NCBI RefSeq assembly: GCF_007753095.1
Contig: NZ_CP036348.1
Span: 2,356,001-2,420,000 of the forward strand
Direction: 5' to 3'
DNA: 64,000 bases
From: Rosistilla carotiformis
GTDB taxonomy: Bacteria > Planctomycetota > Planctomycetia > Pirellulales > Pirellulaceae
The position numbers and the translations under genes are program-made. Shown here piece by piece: positions 8,723 through 19,119 of the stretch (positions are counted from its first letter, which is position 1; each line of letters opens with the position of its first letter). The notes beneath the pieces were generated by a model. The model saw only the letters and a program-made list of their open reading frames with translations. It did no database searches and had not been told where the DNA came from.

Positions 8723-10291
8723 TTGTTCGCTCGCGTTGTTATTCTGATCGCTTTATGCTGCGTCCCCGCTGCGTCGCTTGTCGTTGGACAAGAGACAGCC
8801 GGTCCGTCGTGGCGTTTTCGCTTTCCCGAATCCAACGGTGCCGAGACGTCGAGCCAATCGCAAACCGATCGCGTCGATGTCGCTTCGCTCCCACCGAAGC
8901 CCGCGTACAAAAAGCCGTCGCGGATCCAAGTCCCCTCGCTGGCCGATTCTCAGATCGTGATCCCCAGTGAAGCGTCGAGTCCATCGGACAATCGAGATTT
9001 GGCGGACCGAAATTTCGAAGACGAACTGCAAGAGAACGAAGCGGCGGAGCGGATTGCCGATGCGCGATTGGCGGCCAATGGCGACCAGGATCCGTATGCC
9101 ATCCTGCCGACGGCGTTTCGAAATCAGATCACCAACTTTGGCGGAACGTTTAGCACCTGGTTACCCTTCCGCCGCACCGGCCGCTTTTGGGTCAACCCCG
9201 ACTATTTATATTGGTCCGCCGAAGGGATGCGCACTCCCGCCCTGGTCACCTCCAGCCCTTCGGGGACGCCGCAAAACGAAGCCGCCTTTTTGGGCGGCAC
9301 CGGAACGACGGTGCTGTTTGGCCAGCAAGAACTCAACGACGGTTGGCAGAGTGGTTATCGAATCACCGCCGGCTTTGCCTTGGATCCCAACTTGCGATGG
9401 CAACTGGAAGGGGATTACTTAAAGATCTTCGACCGCAACGAATCCTTTTCGGCCGCATCGGACGATCAAGTCGCGCCGACCAACATCATCGGCCGGCCGT
9501 TCTTCGATCTAATCAACGGTCGCGAAACCGCTCAATTGATCTCCTACGAAAACCTCGTCTCCGGCCGGATCAGCGTCGATGCGGAATCGAAGCTGAGCTC
9601 GTTTGGACTCTACGGTCGCGGGGCGACTTGCCCAACGCCGGGGCCCTGCGACGTGATCGCGATCAACAGTCCGCTGAGCATGCAGATCGGTCGGTTCGAC
9701 GTCTTGTTTGGATATCGATATGCCAACCTGCGAGACAGCCTCTCGTTTTCTGAAGACCTGCGCAGTCTGGACGTTGCCAATCCGGGATCGTTCCAGATTC
9801 GGGAGAGCTTCCAAACGAAAAACGAATTCAACGGCATCGAGCTGGGCATGGCTTATCACGGCCGCTGGAATCGATTTACGACCGAACTGGTCGCCAAAGT
9901 CGCCGCGGGTAACAACAAACAAACCGTCCAGATCGATGGCTACAGCGACATCGTCGAGGCCGGTTTTCTGGAACGCTTCCCCGGCGGCGTGTTGGCCCAG
10001 CGGACGAACATCGGCGAACATAAACGGAACGAATTGGCCGTCCTGCCTCAGCTGACCTTCAATCTCGGCGCTCGCGTGACTCCCTACGTCACCCTTCGCG
10101 TCGGATATTCGTTGTTCTATCTGAGCAACGTTGTGCGGGCCGGAGACCAGATCGATACCGATCTGAACCCGAACCTGTTCCCGCCAGAACAAATGCCGCT
10201 GGTCACATCGGTCCTGCGTCCGGAATTTGAATTCCGCGAGACCGATTTCTGGGCCCACGGTGCCAATTTTGGTGCCGACTTCCGGTTCTAG
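8723..10291 (+). CDS. BBP7-family outer-membrane beta-barrel protein
   Basis: A planctomycete-enriched outer-membrane protein family of unknown cargo. The TTG start at 8723 is supported by GGGAG seven bases upstream and gives a signal peptide (FARVVILIALCCVPAASLVVGQ). Residues 20-140 are low-complexity and polar. From about 145 the family signature appears: FWVNPDYLYWSAEGMRTPALVTSSP, GYRITAGFALDP, then alternating amphipathic strands to a terminal FGADFRF with the C-terminal aromatic residue typical of barrels inserted by BAM. The 522-residue length fits the family. It appears monocistronic. Function (porin, receptor or structural) cannot be told from sequence. Confidence 0.82.
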   Translation: MFARVVILIALCCVPAASLVVGQETAGPSWRFRFPESNGAETSSQSQTDRVDVASLPPKPAYKKPSRIQVPSLADSQIVIPSEASSPSDNRDLADRNFEDELQENEAAERIADARLAANGDQDPYAILPTAFRNQITNFGGTFSTWLPFRRTGRFWVNPDYLYWSAEGMRTPALVTSSPSGTPQNEAAFLGGTGTTVLFGQQELNDGWQSGYRITAGFALDPNLRWQLEGDYLKIFDRNESFSAASDDQVAPTNIIGRPFFDLINGRETAQLISYENLVSGRISVDAESKLSSFGLYGRGATCPTPGPCDVIAINSPLSMQIGRFDVLFGYRYANLRDSLSFSEDLRSLDVANPGSFQIRESFQTKNEFNGIELGMAYHGRWNRFTTELVAKVAAGNNKQTVQIDGYSDIVEAGFLERFPGGVLAQRTNIGEHKRNELAVLPQLTFNLGARVTPYVTLRVGYSLFYLSNVVRAGDQIDTDLNPNLFPPEQMPLVTSVLRPEFEFRETDFWAHGANFGADFRF

Positions 10292-10441
10292 TTGCCATTA
10301 GGGGAACTCTATCCTTCGCGCAATTGCTGATGGCGCCAACGTGAAATGCTCGCAGGATCGAAATCACAATCCGAAATCGCTTCGATCGCAGGATAGTTCA
10401 ATCTTACCGCCTTCTGTATGGAATACCGCGCACCACGGCTT

Positions 10442-10828
10442 TTACGCGAAACTCTTCAGCGTCAAGGGTTGCAAGATGAAGGGTTGCAAGATGAGTGAAA
10501 CCAAGCGGGCTACGAATGGTTGAACGGCTTCCGTGATTCTTCGACAGATGGCTTTCGATAGGTGCCACTTGAACAGATCGTCCGATGCCGTGCAATCGAC
10601 GATCTCGACGGTGCCGATGGCAAGTCCTTTATCGAGTTCGCTCCACGGCTTACCGATCAGTTTCTCAATTTCCGCGTCGGTTGCATCCAGTCTCCCTTTG
10701 GCGGCGTAGGTATAGATGCTCCCGCGTATCTTGGTTGGATTGGACCGATACCCCTCTGGCTTATCGTCTCGGAAAATCGTCTTCGTCCACGGTTGCCGGA
10801 GGCTCAGCGCTTTCAGTTTTCTATGCAT
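10442..10828 (-). CDS. Small ASCH-domain protein with altered C-terminus
   Basis: The first roughly 80 residues fit the ASCH fold (RNA-binding, PUA-like): KALSLRQPWTKTIF, EGYRSNPTKIRGSIYTYA and GLAIGTVEIVDC. ASCH proteins of this type usually continue with a WHL...P-rich tail; here the tail becomes SLILQPFILQPLTLKSFA, produced by a 15-base tandem repeat at 10464-10493, so the end may be frameshifted or degraded. The ATG at 10828 was chosen because the preceding frame to 10984 has no family similarity. The gene stands alone between the BBP7 gene and the FHA-ABC exporter. It could be a pseudogene of an integrated ASCH protein; biological role unknown. Confidence 0.55.
   Translation of the reverse strand: MHRKLKALSLRQPWTKTIFRDDKPEGYRSNPTKIRGSIYTYAAKGRLDATDAEIEKLIGKPWSELDKGLAIGTVEIVDCTASDDLFKWHLSKAICRRITEAVQPFVARLVSLILQPFILQPLTLKSFA
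10464..10493. repeat. 15-bp tandem repeat, two copies
   Basis: AAGGGTTGCAAGATG occurs twice without a gap (10464-10478 and 10479-10493). It falls in the 3' end of the ASCH gene and writes the repetitive QPF/QPL residues of its tail. Confidence 0.9.
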
Positions 10829-11044
10829 GCATACATGCACTCGTGATTTCGCTTGCGGATCCACAATACCAATACGCCGAATCCAGGCCGCTACCCTGAA
10901 GGGGCGGGGTAGATCAGACGACGTCCATTGAAGGTCGTGGAGATGGGATTGCTCAGTTCCCGCTATCGGGCAAAGCCTAAGCACCCACAGGTATGCTCCG
11001 TCCCGTCTTCACTTGGCGACGGACGGTCGACCAACGCTACGGAA

Positions 11045-13351
11045 TCAGCCGGTTGTTGCGCGACGCGTTCCGATCCATGCGATGGTCAGAAAGACCATCG
11101 CATGCACAAAAATTACGACATACGTCGTGAATTGAGCGGGTTCGAAATCCGAAGCAATCCTTTCCGACGTTTGAAGACAGCCCTCGACAGCCTTCTGTCC
11201 CCAGAACACCGTTGTCGTCGCCTTGGCGATCCAGAGTGGCAACACGGAAAGTGAGGCCACAACGCCACCCAAGATAATTTGTGGAATCACAACGACGGGC
11301 ACGATCGCAATTGCGGTCTCTTCGGATTTAGCGGATGCCGAGATCGCCTGCCCCAATAAGGATCCGGTAACCGATAGCAAGCAAAGGGTGCCGAGCATCG
11401 CGAGATTGTCGCCGGGGGGATCAAACCAAGCGAGTGTGATTGCGCCCAGTAAAACAGATTGGGCAAATGACAGCCCCGCAAAGAACAAGACCTTCGCCCC
11501 CAGGTACGCTTCGAGATTCAGATTGAAATTGCGTTCGCGATGATAGATCATCCGCTCCTGGACTAATTCCTTGACACTCGAATTACATCCTAGCCAAAAG
11601 CAACTCACGCTAAGCAGAAACAGCAGGTTGCGCGTAGTTGCCAACCGCTCGGGGACCAGTTTTTCGCTTAGATCCGCAAACTGACCAAAGACTAAACACA
11701 GCAGCAGGCCGACCAATAACGGCTGTCCGATCAACGTCGCAACCGCGGGAAGGTCCGCGCGCCAAATTGCAGCGGTGCGTCGAAAGATGGTCGCAAACTG
11801 ACGCAACCCAATCGATACCGATGCGCGGTAGGTATATTGTCCGGTGCGTAATTCGGAGTCTCGTTTTTGTAATGCCGGTTTGCGGTCAACGACATAGCGA
11901 CGAAAATATTGGCTGGTCAAGAACCGCGATTCCCACGCTTCGGCTTTTCGTTTCCCGAGCGCCGGATAGATGTCCGCCAACCGGCTCACCTTGAAATACT
12001 CGATCGCTTCGGCCGGAGAACCAAAAAACGCCAAGTGCCCACCTACTGTCAGAACAAGAATCAAATCGCAGTGATCGCTGACATGCGCCAGGTTGTGTGT
12101 GACACAGACCAGCGTCTTCCCGCTGGCCGCGAGGCGCTCGAACAACTGCATCATCTCCTGGTCGGCCTGTTCGTCCAATCCCGATGTCACTTCATCGAGA
12201 AACAGCAAGCTGGGGTCAGAAATGAGTTCGGTGCCGAGTCCGACGCGTTTGAGTTGCCCGCCGCTGAGTTGCGATATCCGAACATCGCGACGTGTCTCTA
12301 AGCCTACGGTTTGCAGGATTGCATTGACCGCTTGTTTTAGCTCGCTCTGCTGCAGGTCCGGTGGCAACCGCAACGCTGCTGTAAATAGTAGTGTCTGTTC
12401 GACGGTCAGTGTTTCATGCAGTGTTAACGCCTGGGGGATCACACAGAGATCCGTTTTGATCGCTCCAAAATTTTGGTGCAGATCGCGTCCGTTTACATAC
12501 GTACGGCCTGCGGTCGGTTCGCCACGACCGCTCAACAGACGCAATAGCGTCGATTTTCCCGACCCGCTGGGGCCCACGATACATGCGAATTCGCCTGGAT
12601 TGAGTACCAAGTCGATGTTGTTCAGTAAGCGTAAGGGTTCGCTGCGACCGCCTCCACGAATCTCAAGCCCCACTCGCTCGGCCACCAATTGAACATTGTT
12701 TTTACGAGAGCGACTGACGAACCGCTGGGCACGTAGTTCCAGCGAAAACGGGCCAATGTCGATCACGTCGCCATCGTTCAACAGGCATCTCGACGCGATC
12801 TGTTTCCCATTCACGAAGGTCCCGTTGGCACTTCCAACATCTTCGATCCAAATCTGTTGCCCTGAACGAGCCAATTGCGCATGAGCCCGCGACACGTGAG
12901 GGTGGTCGAGGCAGAAAACTGCCACTTCGGGATTGCGCCCGATTAGCCCTCCCTCAGCAGCGTCGAAGGTCTCCAACGGGTGAAGCTGTTGAAGAATTTT
13001 GGGGACTTGTGCAGCTAAAAGCGTTCCGGCTGGCGTCGAGTCGGATTCCGAAAAGCTGACGACTTGAATCATCGGTCCGGTGTAGCCCAATCGAATCGTA
13101 TCGCCACTCTTTACCCGCTGCATCGATTCGACCGGCGCTCCGTTGATCAGTGTCTGGTTCGATCGACTGTGATGAATCAATCGCCAGCCATCGTCATCGA
13201 ACTTCAGTTCTGCGTGGATCGACGAGACCTTGGGGTAACGTGCGCTGTCGAACTGCACTTCGCACTCTTTAGCTCTCCCTAAACAAACGTTCTGCTCTCG
13301 AAAATCGAAGACTTGCACCGATCCATCTTCGTGTTGGATATGCAACCTCAT
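11045..13351 (-). CDS. FHA-FHA-ABC transporter, ATPase fused to permease
   Basis: A half-transporter of the ABCG-like type preceded by two phosphothreonine-binding FHA domains; 768 residues. FHA1 is about 1-95 (LGRAKECEVQF...VSSIHAEL), FHA2 about 125-215 (IGRNPE, VSRAHAQL, SANGTFVNG). The ATPase (about 240-455) has Walker A GPSGSGKST, signature LSGGQLKRVGLG and Walker B LLFLDEVTSGLD. From about 530 there are six membrane segments of the ABC-2 type. The ATG overlaps the stop of the upstream double-FHA gene (ATGA at 13348-13351), indicating translational coupling. It is the last gene of the kinase/lectin operon. FHA domains suggest control by Thr phosphorylation, plausibly by the operon's kinases. 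Exported substrate unknown; such proteins must dimerise. Confidence 0.9.
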   Translation of the reverse strand: MRLHIQHEDGSVQVFDFREQNVCLGRAKECEVQFDSARYPKVSSIHAELKFDDDGWRLIHHSRSNQTLINGAPVESMQRVKSGDTIRLGYTGPMIQVVSFSESDSTPAGTLLAAQVPKILQQLHPLETFDAAEGGLIGRNPEVAVFCLDHPHVSRAHAQLARSGQQIWIEDVGSANGTFVNGKQIASRCLLNDGDVIDIGPFSLELRAQRFVSRSRKNNVQLVAERVGLEIRGGGRSEPLRLLNNIDLVLNPGEFACIVGPSGSGKSTLLRLLSGRGEPTAGRTYVNGRDLHQNFGAIKTDLCVIPQALTLHETLTVEQTLLFTAALRLPPDLQQSELKQAVNAILQTVGLETRRDVRISQLSGGQLKRVGLGTELISDPSLLFLDEVTSGLDEQADQEMMQLFERLAASGKTLVCVTHNLAHVSDHCDLILVLTVGGHLAFFGSPAEAIEYFKVSRLADIYPALGKRKAEAWESRFLTSQYFRRYVVDRKPALQKRDSELRTGQYTYRASVSIGLRQFATIFRRTAAIWRADLPAVATLIGQPLLVGLLLCLVFGQFADLSEKLVPERLATTRNLLFLLSVSCFWLGCNSSVKELVQERMIYHRERNFNLNLEAYLGAKVLFFAGLSFAQSVLLGAITLAWFDPPGDNLAMLGTLCLLSVTGSLLGQAISASAKSEETAIAIVPVVVIPQIILGGVVASLSVLPLWIAKATTTVFWGQKAVEGCLQTSERIASDFEPAQFTTYVVIFVHAMVFLTIAWIGTRRATTG

Positions 13352-14181
13352 GATCGACTTCCGAATTTCAAGCGGAAGCGTTGCTCGCCGATACGAAACT
13401 CGCAAGACTTGCCGACGTTCACGACGATTTGAGGCACGCGAAGCCAAATTCCGTTAATCGTGTTTGCGCCTTCGATCACCCAGGTGCCACGCTCGCTGCG
13501 CGACAACACGGCATGCACGGTGCGGGTGTAGGGATCGCGGGGACGCTGGATTTCACAATGTTCGCCGCGACCGATCACATACCGCGACCGATCAAGCATC
13601 GTCCGCGTCTCGGCACGGCCGGCAATGATCTCCGAAAGGATCACGGCTCCCGGTACATGTTGCCCCTCCAACGCCTTGGTCGATGCCGGCAATAATTCCT
13701 CGGGCCCCGCCAAGGCCACCGTTTCCGGCACATCGTCCCGCACGATGTCCATTTTATAGTGGCCACCGCCAATCAGCACTTCCGCTTGGTGCATCAATGG
13801 TGCTTTGGTGACGCGAACAAACAATCCATTGCGACTTTGTAGATCGGTCGCGCACAAGCGAACCTGGCCTGCGACCGATTGACGGTGCAGCGCCACGTGC
13901 CGCGACGAAATCATTTCGTCATGCGATATCTGCAAATCCCCTTCGGTGCGACCGATCGTGAATCGGTCGCTGCGAATCCGAATCAATTCGCCCGAATCCT
14001 TGCCATCATCACAAACGACCAACATCACAACAGGCGGACGCGCCGTGGGACGGAACAATTTTTCGTCGTCGGAACTGCGTTTCTTGCCAGATCCTTGAGC
14101 CTGGTGACGAAGTTCGGCCTGCACACGCTGCACTTCTTCGTCAGACTCAAGTTGCGTTGGGGGTGGGACGTCGTCGTTCAT
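13348..14181 (-). CDS. Double FHA-domain protein
   Basis: A 277-residue soluble protein with two forkhead-associated modules, which bind phosphothreonine peptides. The first (about 75-145) has FTIGRTEGDLQI, ISSRHVAL and LQSRNGLFVRV; the second (about 200-265) has YVIGRGEHCEI, TVHAVL and TINGIWLRV. The first 50 residues are charged and probably disordered, with a QGSGKKRSSDDEK segment. The frame is open to 14400, but the ATG at 14181 has AGG just upstream and avoids a long overlap with the kinase gene. It ends in a 4-base overlap with the FHA-ABC exporter. An adaptor between phosphorylated kinases and the transporter is a reasonable inference. No enzymatic domain is present. Confidence 0.85.
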   Translation of the reverse strand: MNDDVPPPTQLESDEEVQRVQAELRHQAQGSGKKRSSDDEKLFRPTARPPVVMLVVCDDGKDSGELIRIRSDRFTIGRTEGDLQISHDEMISSRHVALHRQSVAGQVRLCATDLQSRNGLFVRVTKAPLMHQAEVLIGGGHYKMDIVRDDVPETVALAGPEELLPASTKALEGQHVPGAVILSEIIAGRAETRTMLDRSRYVIGRGEHCEIQRPRDPYTRTVHAVLSRSERGTWVIEGANTINGIWLRVPQIVVNVGKSCEFRIGEQRFRLKFGSRS

Positions 14182-14207
14182 GCTGCCTATCGACTGTTGG
14201 ATCTTGA

Positions 14208-17200
14208 CTAATTCAAAAGCGGGAGCTGTTTGATACGGATCGCCCGGAAAGCGATTTCGCCACCGCGTGCTTGCAGTAGAATGTGTCCGCGCTTTAGGAA
14301 TTTGATCTCCATCTGCCCTTGGACGTTGGAATCCGAAAGCAATCTCTGCCACTCTGAAGTCGAGGTATCGTACTCGAGCAATTTTTTTCCGTCGAGCCAA
14401 TGCTCCGCCTTCGGCCCGCTACAAACTATCCGAGTGCTATGCCACACCCCGAGTGAGGTGTTATGGGGCGACTCCGGCGCCGCCACACGCCGAATTGCCC
14501 CTGTCGTTAATTCGGGCTTCATGGCATCTGCGAATCCCGACTCATCAATAATTTGATATTCAGTCCCCGCAGACGTCCGCGTGCTTATTTCCCGATAGTA
14601 GATTCCGCTGTTTGCGCCCGGGCCAATTTTCCATTCGGCAATCAGTTCAAAGTTTTCATATTCATCCTTCGAAATCGCAAATCCCTTTTCATCATTTGCC
14701 ACCAAAGTTCCCTCGCGAACTTTGAAGGGGCCGAGCGATTGCCAAGCACTCGTATCGGTACCATCAAACAGCGATACAAATCCGTCTGGCTTGGGCTGAA
14801 TCGGGGCAACGTCGGCATGTTTTGTTACTGCATCCGTCTTGAATCCGGCAGCGTTCACCTCTTGAGGTTGGCTGCCAAACCATTGGCATATGTAGCCCGG
14901 ATTTTGTTTTTGCAAAGACTCATTTGGCTGATCGACCCAACGACTTTCCAAACTTGGCCCCGACGGGTAGTTAACAATTAGGAGCATGAAGTCTTCACCT
15001 GATCCTAAGTTGTTGGGCTGGTGGGTTCCCCAATTTCGATAACGCAACGAATCGCCGGTGATCCAATTCCAGTCGCCTTCTTTGTGCTCATCGCTTGCGC
15101 CTAGCCAAACAGAGTCTAGTCCTGCCGTTCTCGCCATACCGAAGATGAAGTCATTTTCTGCCCGTGAACTTATAACGGCAAGGTTGCCTCCCATCAGCGA
15201 ACAACGGTTTCTTGCGTCATGCCAACTCAACTTTTCCGGGAATAGCTTGTATCGAGAGCCGTGAAACAAAATTGCATCACTTGGTGGCACTAACTGAGTG
15301 TCTGGCCTAAGGGTGAAGGTTCCTGACGCAGCACCGGGTCCGGACCAACGAAAATCAATTCTTGGACCAGCACCATCCTGTGATATTGTCCCCGTATTAT
15401 CTCCGCCCGCCTTACCAACGATCACGTGAACGTCTTTTGCAAGCCAACTAATTTCGTTGCCTGCAATCTTTCCATGGACTTCACGCCGCAAACCCTGGCC
15501 AGCCGAAACCAAAGCTCGGAACGATTCGCCATTCCGAGACAGGATCGTCAACGATGTGGTCAACGACTCATCGACATTTATCCAAGAGCCCCCTGGACTA
15601 AAAAGATCATCGAACTTGGCTAATACCGTCCCTGAGGATGTGCCTGGGACTTGAGAGTCAGCATTCGATTTCGTCGCCGGAGCTTCCTTGGCCGCTATGT
15701 GTACTGCGGGTGCAACCGAAACAGAGATCATTATCTTGTCGCCTCGGTCGATCGTAACGGTTTCACCAGCAATGCGTGCTCCTCCGGAACGCACTTCGAC
15801 ATGGCGGGTGCCCGGTTTCACGCGGACTGTGGCGGTTTCTTTGCCTTCGTTCCAGCGGAGCCGAATCGATTCTTGATCGACGAAGACTTCTGCATCTGCG
15901 GGCAGGTTTTCGATCACAAGCGTGCCTTCGCCAGTCCGAAGCATGAGTACTCCGGCGAGCAAGATCGCTAGAAAGCTGCCTCCGATCGCGATTGCTAATC
16001 TGGGCGGCAGCTTGAAACGCCCTGCAGCGTTTCGAGGTCGGTTGGCTGCCAGAATCGACTTGGTGAAGCGGCGATCTTCAACTTTTAGGTCTGCGATACT
16101 GGCGGCCACACTTCGCTGTGGAGTTCCCGCCGGAGCGAGCACTGGTGCTATAGTAGGTGATGGTTGTTCGATCGACGTTTCGCGACTGGGCAAGGCAAGA
16201 TCAAAGTGGGTGTCGATCTTGGCGGGATCCAATTGAATATGGGATTTGACGCTGGCTTTGCCGGCGAACGGCTTCAGTGCTTCGGCAACTTGCTTTGGCG
16301 TCGCATAGCGTTCCGACGGATTCTTGGCCATCATCTTGGCGATGATCTCGGAGAGCTCGACAGGAACGTCAAGCCTTGAGAAGCTGATGTAGTCGGCTTC
16401 CTGCTGGGCATGCGCCATCAGAATGCTCTGAAACGTCCCGGCGAAAGGAGGCTTGCCCATCAGCAAGTGATACAGCGTGCATCCAAGACTGTAGATGTCC
16501 GCGCGGATGTCCGCCTTGGCCGCATTCAACGCTTGCTCGGGGGCCATGTATTCGGGCGTTCCTAACATCGTGCCGTCGACGGTCAACCCTTCGGAATCGC
16601 GTTCGCTGCTCGCTTTGGCAAGACCGAAGTCGAGGATCTTGATGCGTAGGTTTCCGTCTTCCTTAAACACCATCACGTTCGAAGGCTTGATGTCGCGGTG
16701 AACTGTCTGTTTCGAATTCGCATGTTGCAAAGCTCCAGCAATCTGAAAGGCTAGCGCACAGGCGACAGGAATCGGAACGGGATGGTACTTGCGAATGAAC
16801 CGATGCAGATCGATTCCTGGAACATACTCCATCGAAAAGACGAGCTGCGTTGGCAGAGGAACCTGCTGGTACGCGGTTGCAATCGCCGGATGATTCAGTT
16901 TTCCGATGGCACGCATTTCGTTACGAAAGCGTTGTTTAGCGGAACCCTTCTTGACCAATTGCTCGCTGAGAACCTTCAGTACTTCAACCCGATCCATCGG
17001 CACATACTTGGCAAGGTAAACAACCCCCATCCCGCCGCGACCAAGTTCCTTTAGCACCTGGTAATCCCGCGAATCAAGCAGTTCTTGAGGAATCCCATCA
17101 GGCTGCACCGCCTCGATCGACTCCGCGGTCTTCTGATCGAAACTTGCATCCGAGCCTGCTGCGCGGCTGGCAACCGCTGCCTGCTTTACCTTTTCTAGAA

Positions 17201-17354
17201 ATCGGTTACTCGAAATCGCCGCAACGCGAGCTTGAAGTTCTAGCGACTTTTCAATCGCCAGCGCCAGCCAGCTTTCTATTTCCGAATCAAGCCGCCCTTC
17301 GGCAAACTGTTTCAGCAGTGCGTCGTCGATTCGCGGTAGCTTCGGAGAGACCAT
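14208..17354 (-). CDS. Membrane Ser/Thr kinase with PEGA, C-type lectin and DUF1080 domains
   Basis: About 1,048 residues. The cytoplasmic part holds a Hanks-type kinase (about 98-370): [16 protein letters not shown] lysine, [24 protein letters not shown], so it should be active and of the RD class. One membrane helix follows (about 490-510, [20 protein letters not shown]), then a PEGA domain ([19 protein letters not shown]). The extracytoplasmic part has a C-type lectin-like domain (about 750-880: [41 protein letters not shown]) and a C-terminal DUF1080 domain ([17 protein letters not shown]...NSGIYYRE), a concanavalin-like fold seen in sugar-acting proteins. Start: ATG 17354 was preferred to upstream codons by comparison with the paralogue at 19120-22866. 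Ligand unknown, likely a glycan. Confidence 0.88.
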   Translation of the reverse strand: MVSPKLPRIDDALLKQFAEGRLDSEIESWLALAIEKSLELQARVAAISSNRFLEKVKQAAVASRAAGSDASFDQKTAESIEAVQPDGIPQELLDSRDYQVLKELGRGGMGVVYLAKYVPMDRVEVLKVLSEQLVKKGSAKQRFRNEMRAIGKLNHPAIATAYQQVPLPTQLVFSMEYVPGIDLHRFIRKYHPVPIPVACALAFQIAGALQHANSKQTVHRDIKPSNVMVFKEDGNLRIKILDFGLAKASSERDSEGLTVDGTMLGTPEYMAPEQALNAAKADIRADIYSLGCTLYHLLMGKPPFAGTFQSILMAHAQQEADYISFSRLDVPVELSEIIAKMMAKNPSERYATPKQVAEALKPFAGKASVKSHIQLDPAKIDTHFDLALPSRETSIEQPSPTIAPVLAPAGTPQRSVAASIADLKVEDRRFTKSILAANRPRNAAGRFKLPPRLAIAIGGSFLAILLAGVLMLRTGEGTLVIENLPADAEVFVDQESIRLRWNEGKETATVRVKPGTRHVEVRSGGARIAGETVTIDRGDKIMISVSVAPAVHIAAKEAPATKSNADSQVPGTSSGTVLAKFDDLFSPGGSWINVDESLTTSLTILSRNGESFRALVSAGQGLRREVHGKIAGNEISWLAKDVHVIVGKAGGDNTGTISQDGAGPRIDFRWSGPGAASGTFTLRPDTQLVPPSDAILFHGSRYKLFPEKLSWHDARNRCSLMGGNLAVISSRAENDFIFGMARTAGLDSVWLGASDEHKEGDWNWITGDSLRYRNWGTHQPNNLGSGEDFMLLIVNYPSGPSLESRWVDQPNESLQKQNPGYICQWFGSQPQEVNAAGFKTDAVTKHADVAPIQPKPDGFVSLFDGTDTSAWQSLGPFKVREGTLVANDEKGFAISKDEYENFELIAEWKIGPGANSGIYYREISTRTSAGTEYQIIDESGFADAMKPELTTGAIRRVAAPESPHNTSLGVWHSTRIVCSGPKAEHWLDGKKLLEYDTSTSEWQRLLSDSNVQGQMEIKFLKRGHILLQARGGEIAFRAIRIKQLPLLN
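16576..16730. repeat. 155-bp DNA identical to 22058-22212
   Basis: By base-by-base comparison, this stretch, which encodes the [20 protein letters not shown] core of the kinase, is identical to 22058-22212 in the paralogous kinase gene, and similarity stays high for several hundred bases around it. The outer parts of the two genes differ far more. Confidence 0.9.
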
Positions 17355-17461
17355 CAGTTCGTTCCAGAGTAATATAAAATTCCGATCCGATGGAAAGGTG
17401 GCGTGCATGACAACGCTGTTGCGAAATCCGCAAACTTCCGTCTTTGAACGGCCGGTTGCAG

Positions 17462-19027
17462 CTATTTCGCATACAATCGCGGGTAGCACCAGAAACTTTG
17501 GTCGTCTTTGGAGTTACCCATGTCGTTAACCTTTAATTCGATGGATTTTGTGCCAGATGGCAGTTGCACGTCGATTGGAACAACGCCCGCTTGCGGAGTC
17601 TGGAGCAGTGGTTTTCCATCGGCCCACACTTCATAACGCACGGAACAACTGACGACGTTGTATCCGACAGCCGTGAACCGCGTCATGCCGTCGGGGACCG
17701 CATAGGTCACCGTGGAGGGCGCATGAGCAAACAAATACTCGTCGCAAATTGGCGCGTCGCGATAGTGAATTGGGGGCGCCCAGATGGACTTGTTGTAGGT
17801 GATCCTGTTCGCCCCAACTTCCGCAGAGAAGATATTCAATTTTCTTGAAGGCGAATCGAGCTTGTCCTCCGTGATGCGATCCGCTGAGAAACGATGGAAG
17901 CGAGGGTAGCACCAATAGGTGTGGTCGTAAATGTGATCGCCAAGCGGATCGACTGCAAGTTCAAGAATCTTTGAATTTGCGGGAAGATCCAATTTGATGA
18001 TGTCTAAACCCGTCATGCCGGAATCGTAGAGCGCGACACCATCAACAACGACGGAAAATTTGGAGGATCGCAAGCCTTGGTTCACCCCAATGACAGAGAA
18101 ACTCTTCATCGACCTCGGAATTGCACACTTCACTCGCGAGGGAGCATGAACGGTGTAGTAGTCATCGCAAAAGCGAAACTTTTCTGCGACACGAGGCACA
18201 CGACGTTCTGCAACATGCCCACCCACTTTGAACGCTTGGTTGACAAAAAAATTTCCCCAACCAACCTTCGGTAGTCCGGCGGTTTCGCCGACTAAGCGAA
18301 CGAAACCCGAGTGGAGGTCTTGGTTCTTGTCAGCGACCGTGATGAAGTCGGGTGTCACGATGCCTGTCTTCATTTTGATGCGAACCTTGTGAAATACCGT
18401 ACGACTGTCCCAAGCTCCAATCCAGGGATGACGCATCATGTCGAACCGACCTTCCAGTGAATTGAGCTTCCCCCGCCACTGGATGTAATTTTCCTCGCCG
18501 TTGTGGTCGATGCGAAACGTCGCCTCATCGGCTTTGGTCGCGACATTGATGGTGGTGCGATTGCGGTAACCATTGCGTACTGCAGACGGGGATTTTCTCG
18601 TTGCGTTCTCCGTATATCCCTTGCCATCAATGCTTGCCACTCCTCCATACCGTCCGGTGAAAGCACTGAAAACCAGATCCATGGTGTGCGAACCGACTGG
18701 AAAGCCTATGTGGACTGATTCGGTTCCAGTTTCGCGCGTCCATTCGACTTCCATCTCATAATCGCCGTCGACAATTGCCGGCAGCGGATAGTAATTCCAC
18801 TGTACCGGCCTTATCGTTACGCCGTTACGCGAAGGCTGGCTTTCGAGTCGTTCGTTGTAATTGCGACCTCGCGACGCCCAGTCGGCGTTCTCGGACCATT
18901 CCAGCAGATTTACCCACTGTTGGGGAGGTTGAGCTTTCCCTTCTCCAACGCAAACGCTCACAATGAAACATAGTGCGAGATGTTGTGCATGCCACTTCGC
19001 TGCAGTTCGTGAATTGATGGGACCCAA
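17462..19027 (-). CDS. Secreted protein with two NPCBM carbohydrate-binding modules
   Basis: Roughly 520 residues. A likely signal peptide (HAQHLALCFIVSVCVGEGKAQ) is followed by a beta-sandwich-like N-terminal region (about 35-210; WNYYPLP...DYEMEVEWTRETGTESVHIGFP) resembling a LamG/concanavalin fold, and by two NPCBM domains (about 225-370 and 385-515). The NPCBM repeats share F(C/V)..YLF/YYTVHAPS.V.YA(V/I)P, a galactose-mutarotase-like binding module in glycoside hydrolases; no catalytic domain is present. The TTG at 19027 has AGGAG nine bases upstream and starts just ahead of the signal peptide; an upstream TTG at 19066 is the alternative. It sits between the two kinase genes and may present or compete for the same glycan. 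Confidence 0.75.
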   Translation of the reverse strand: MGPINSRTAAKWHAQHLALCFIVSVCVGEGKAQPPQQWVNLLEWSENADWASRGRNYNERLESQPSRNGVTIRPVQWNYYPLPAIVDGDYEMEVEWTRETGTESVHIGFPVGSHTMDLVFSAFTGRYGGVASIDGKGYTENATRKSPSAVRNGYRNRTTINVATKADEATFRIDHNGEENYIQWRGKLNSLEGRFDMMRHPWIGAWDSRTVFHKVRIKMKTGIVTPDFITVADKNQDLHSGFVRLVGETAGLPKVGWGNFFVNQAFKVGGHVAERRVPRVAEKFRFCDDYYTVHAPSRVKCAIPRSMKSFSVIGVNQGLRSSKFSVVVDGVALYDSGMTGLDIIKLDLPANSKILELAVDPLGDHIYDHTYWCYPRFHRFSADRITEDKLDSPSRKLNIFSAEVGANRITYNKSIWAPPIHYRDAPICDEYLFAHAPSTVTYAVPDGMTRFTAVGYNVVSCSVRYEVWADGKPLLQTPQAGVVPIDVQLPSGTKSIELKVNDMGNSKDDQSFWCYPRLYAK

Positions 19028-19119
19028 AATACGATGCTCCTGTCGATTTTTTTCCAAAGCGATCAAACTTCATCTCGTCGACCGGCGGTCTTGCGATGCG
19101 TGTGGATATAAACATTCAA

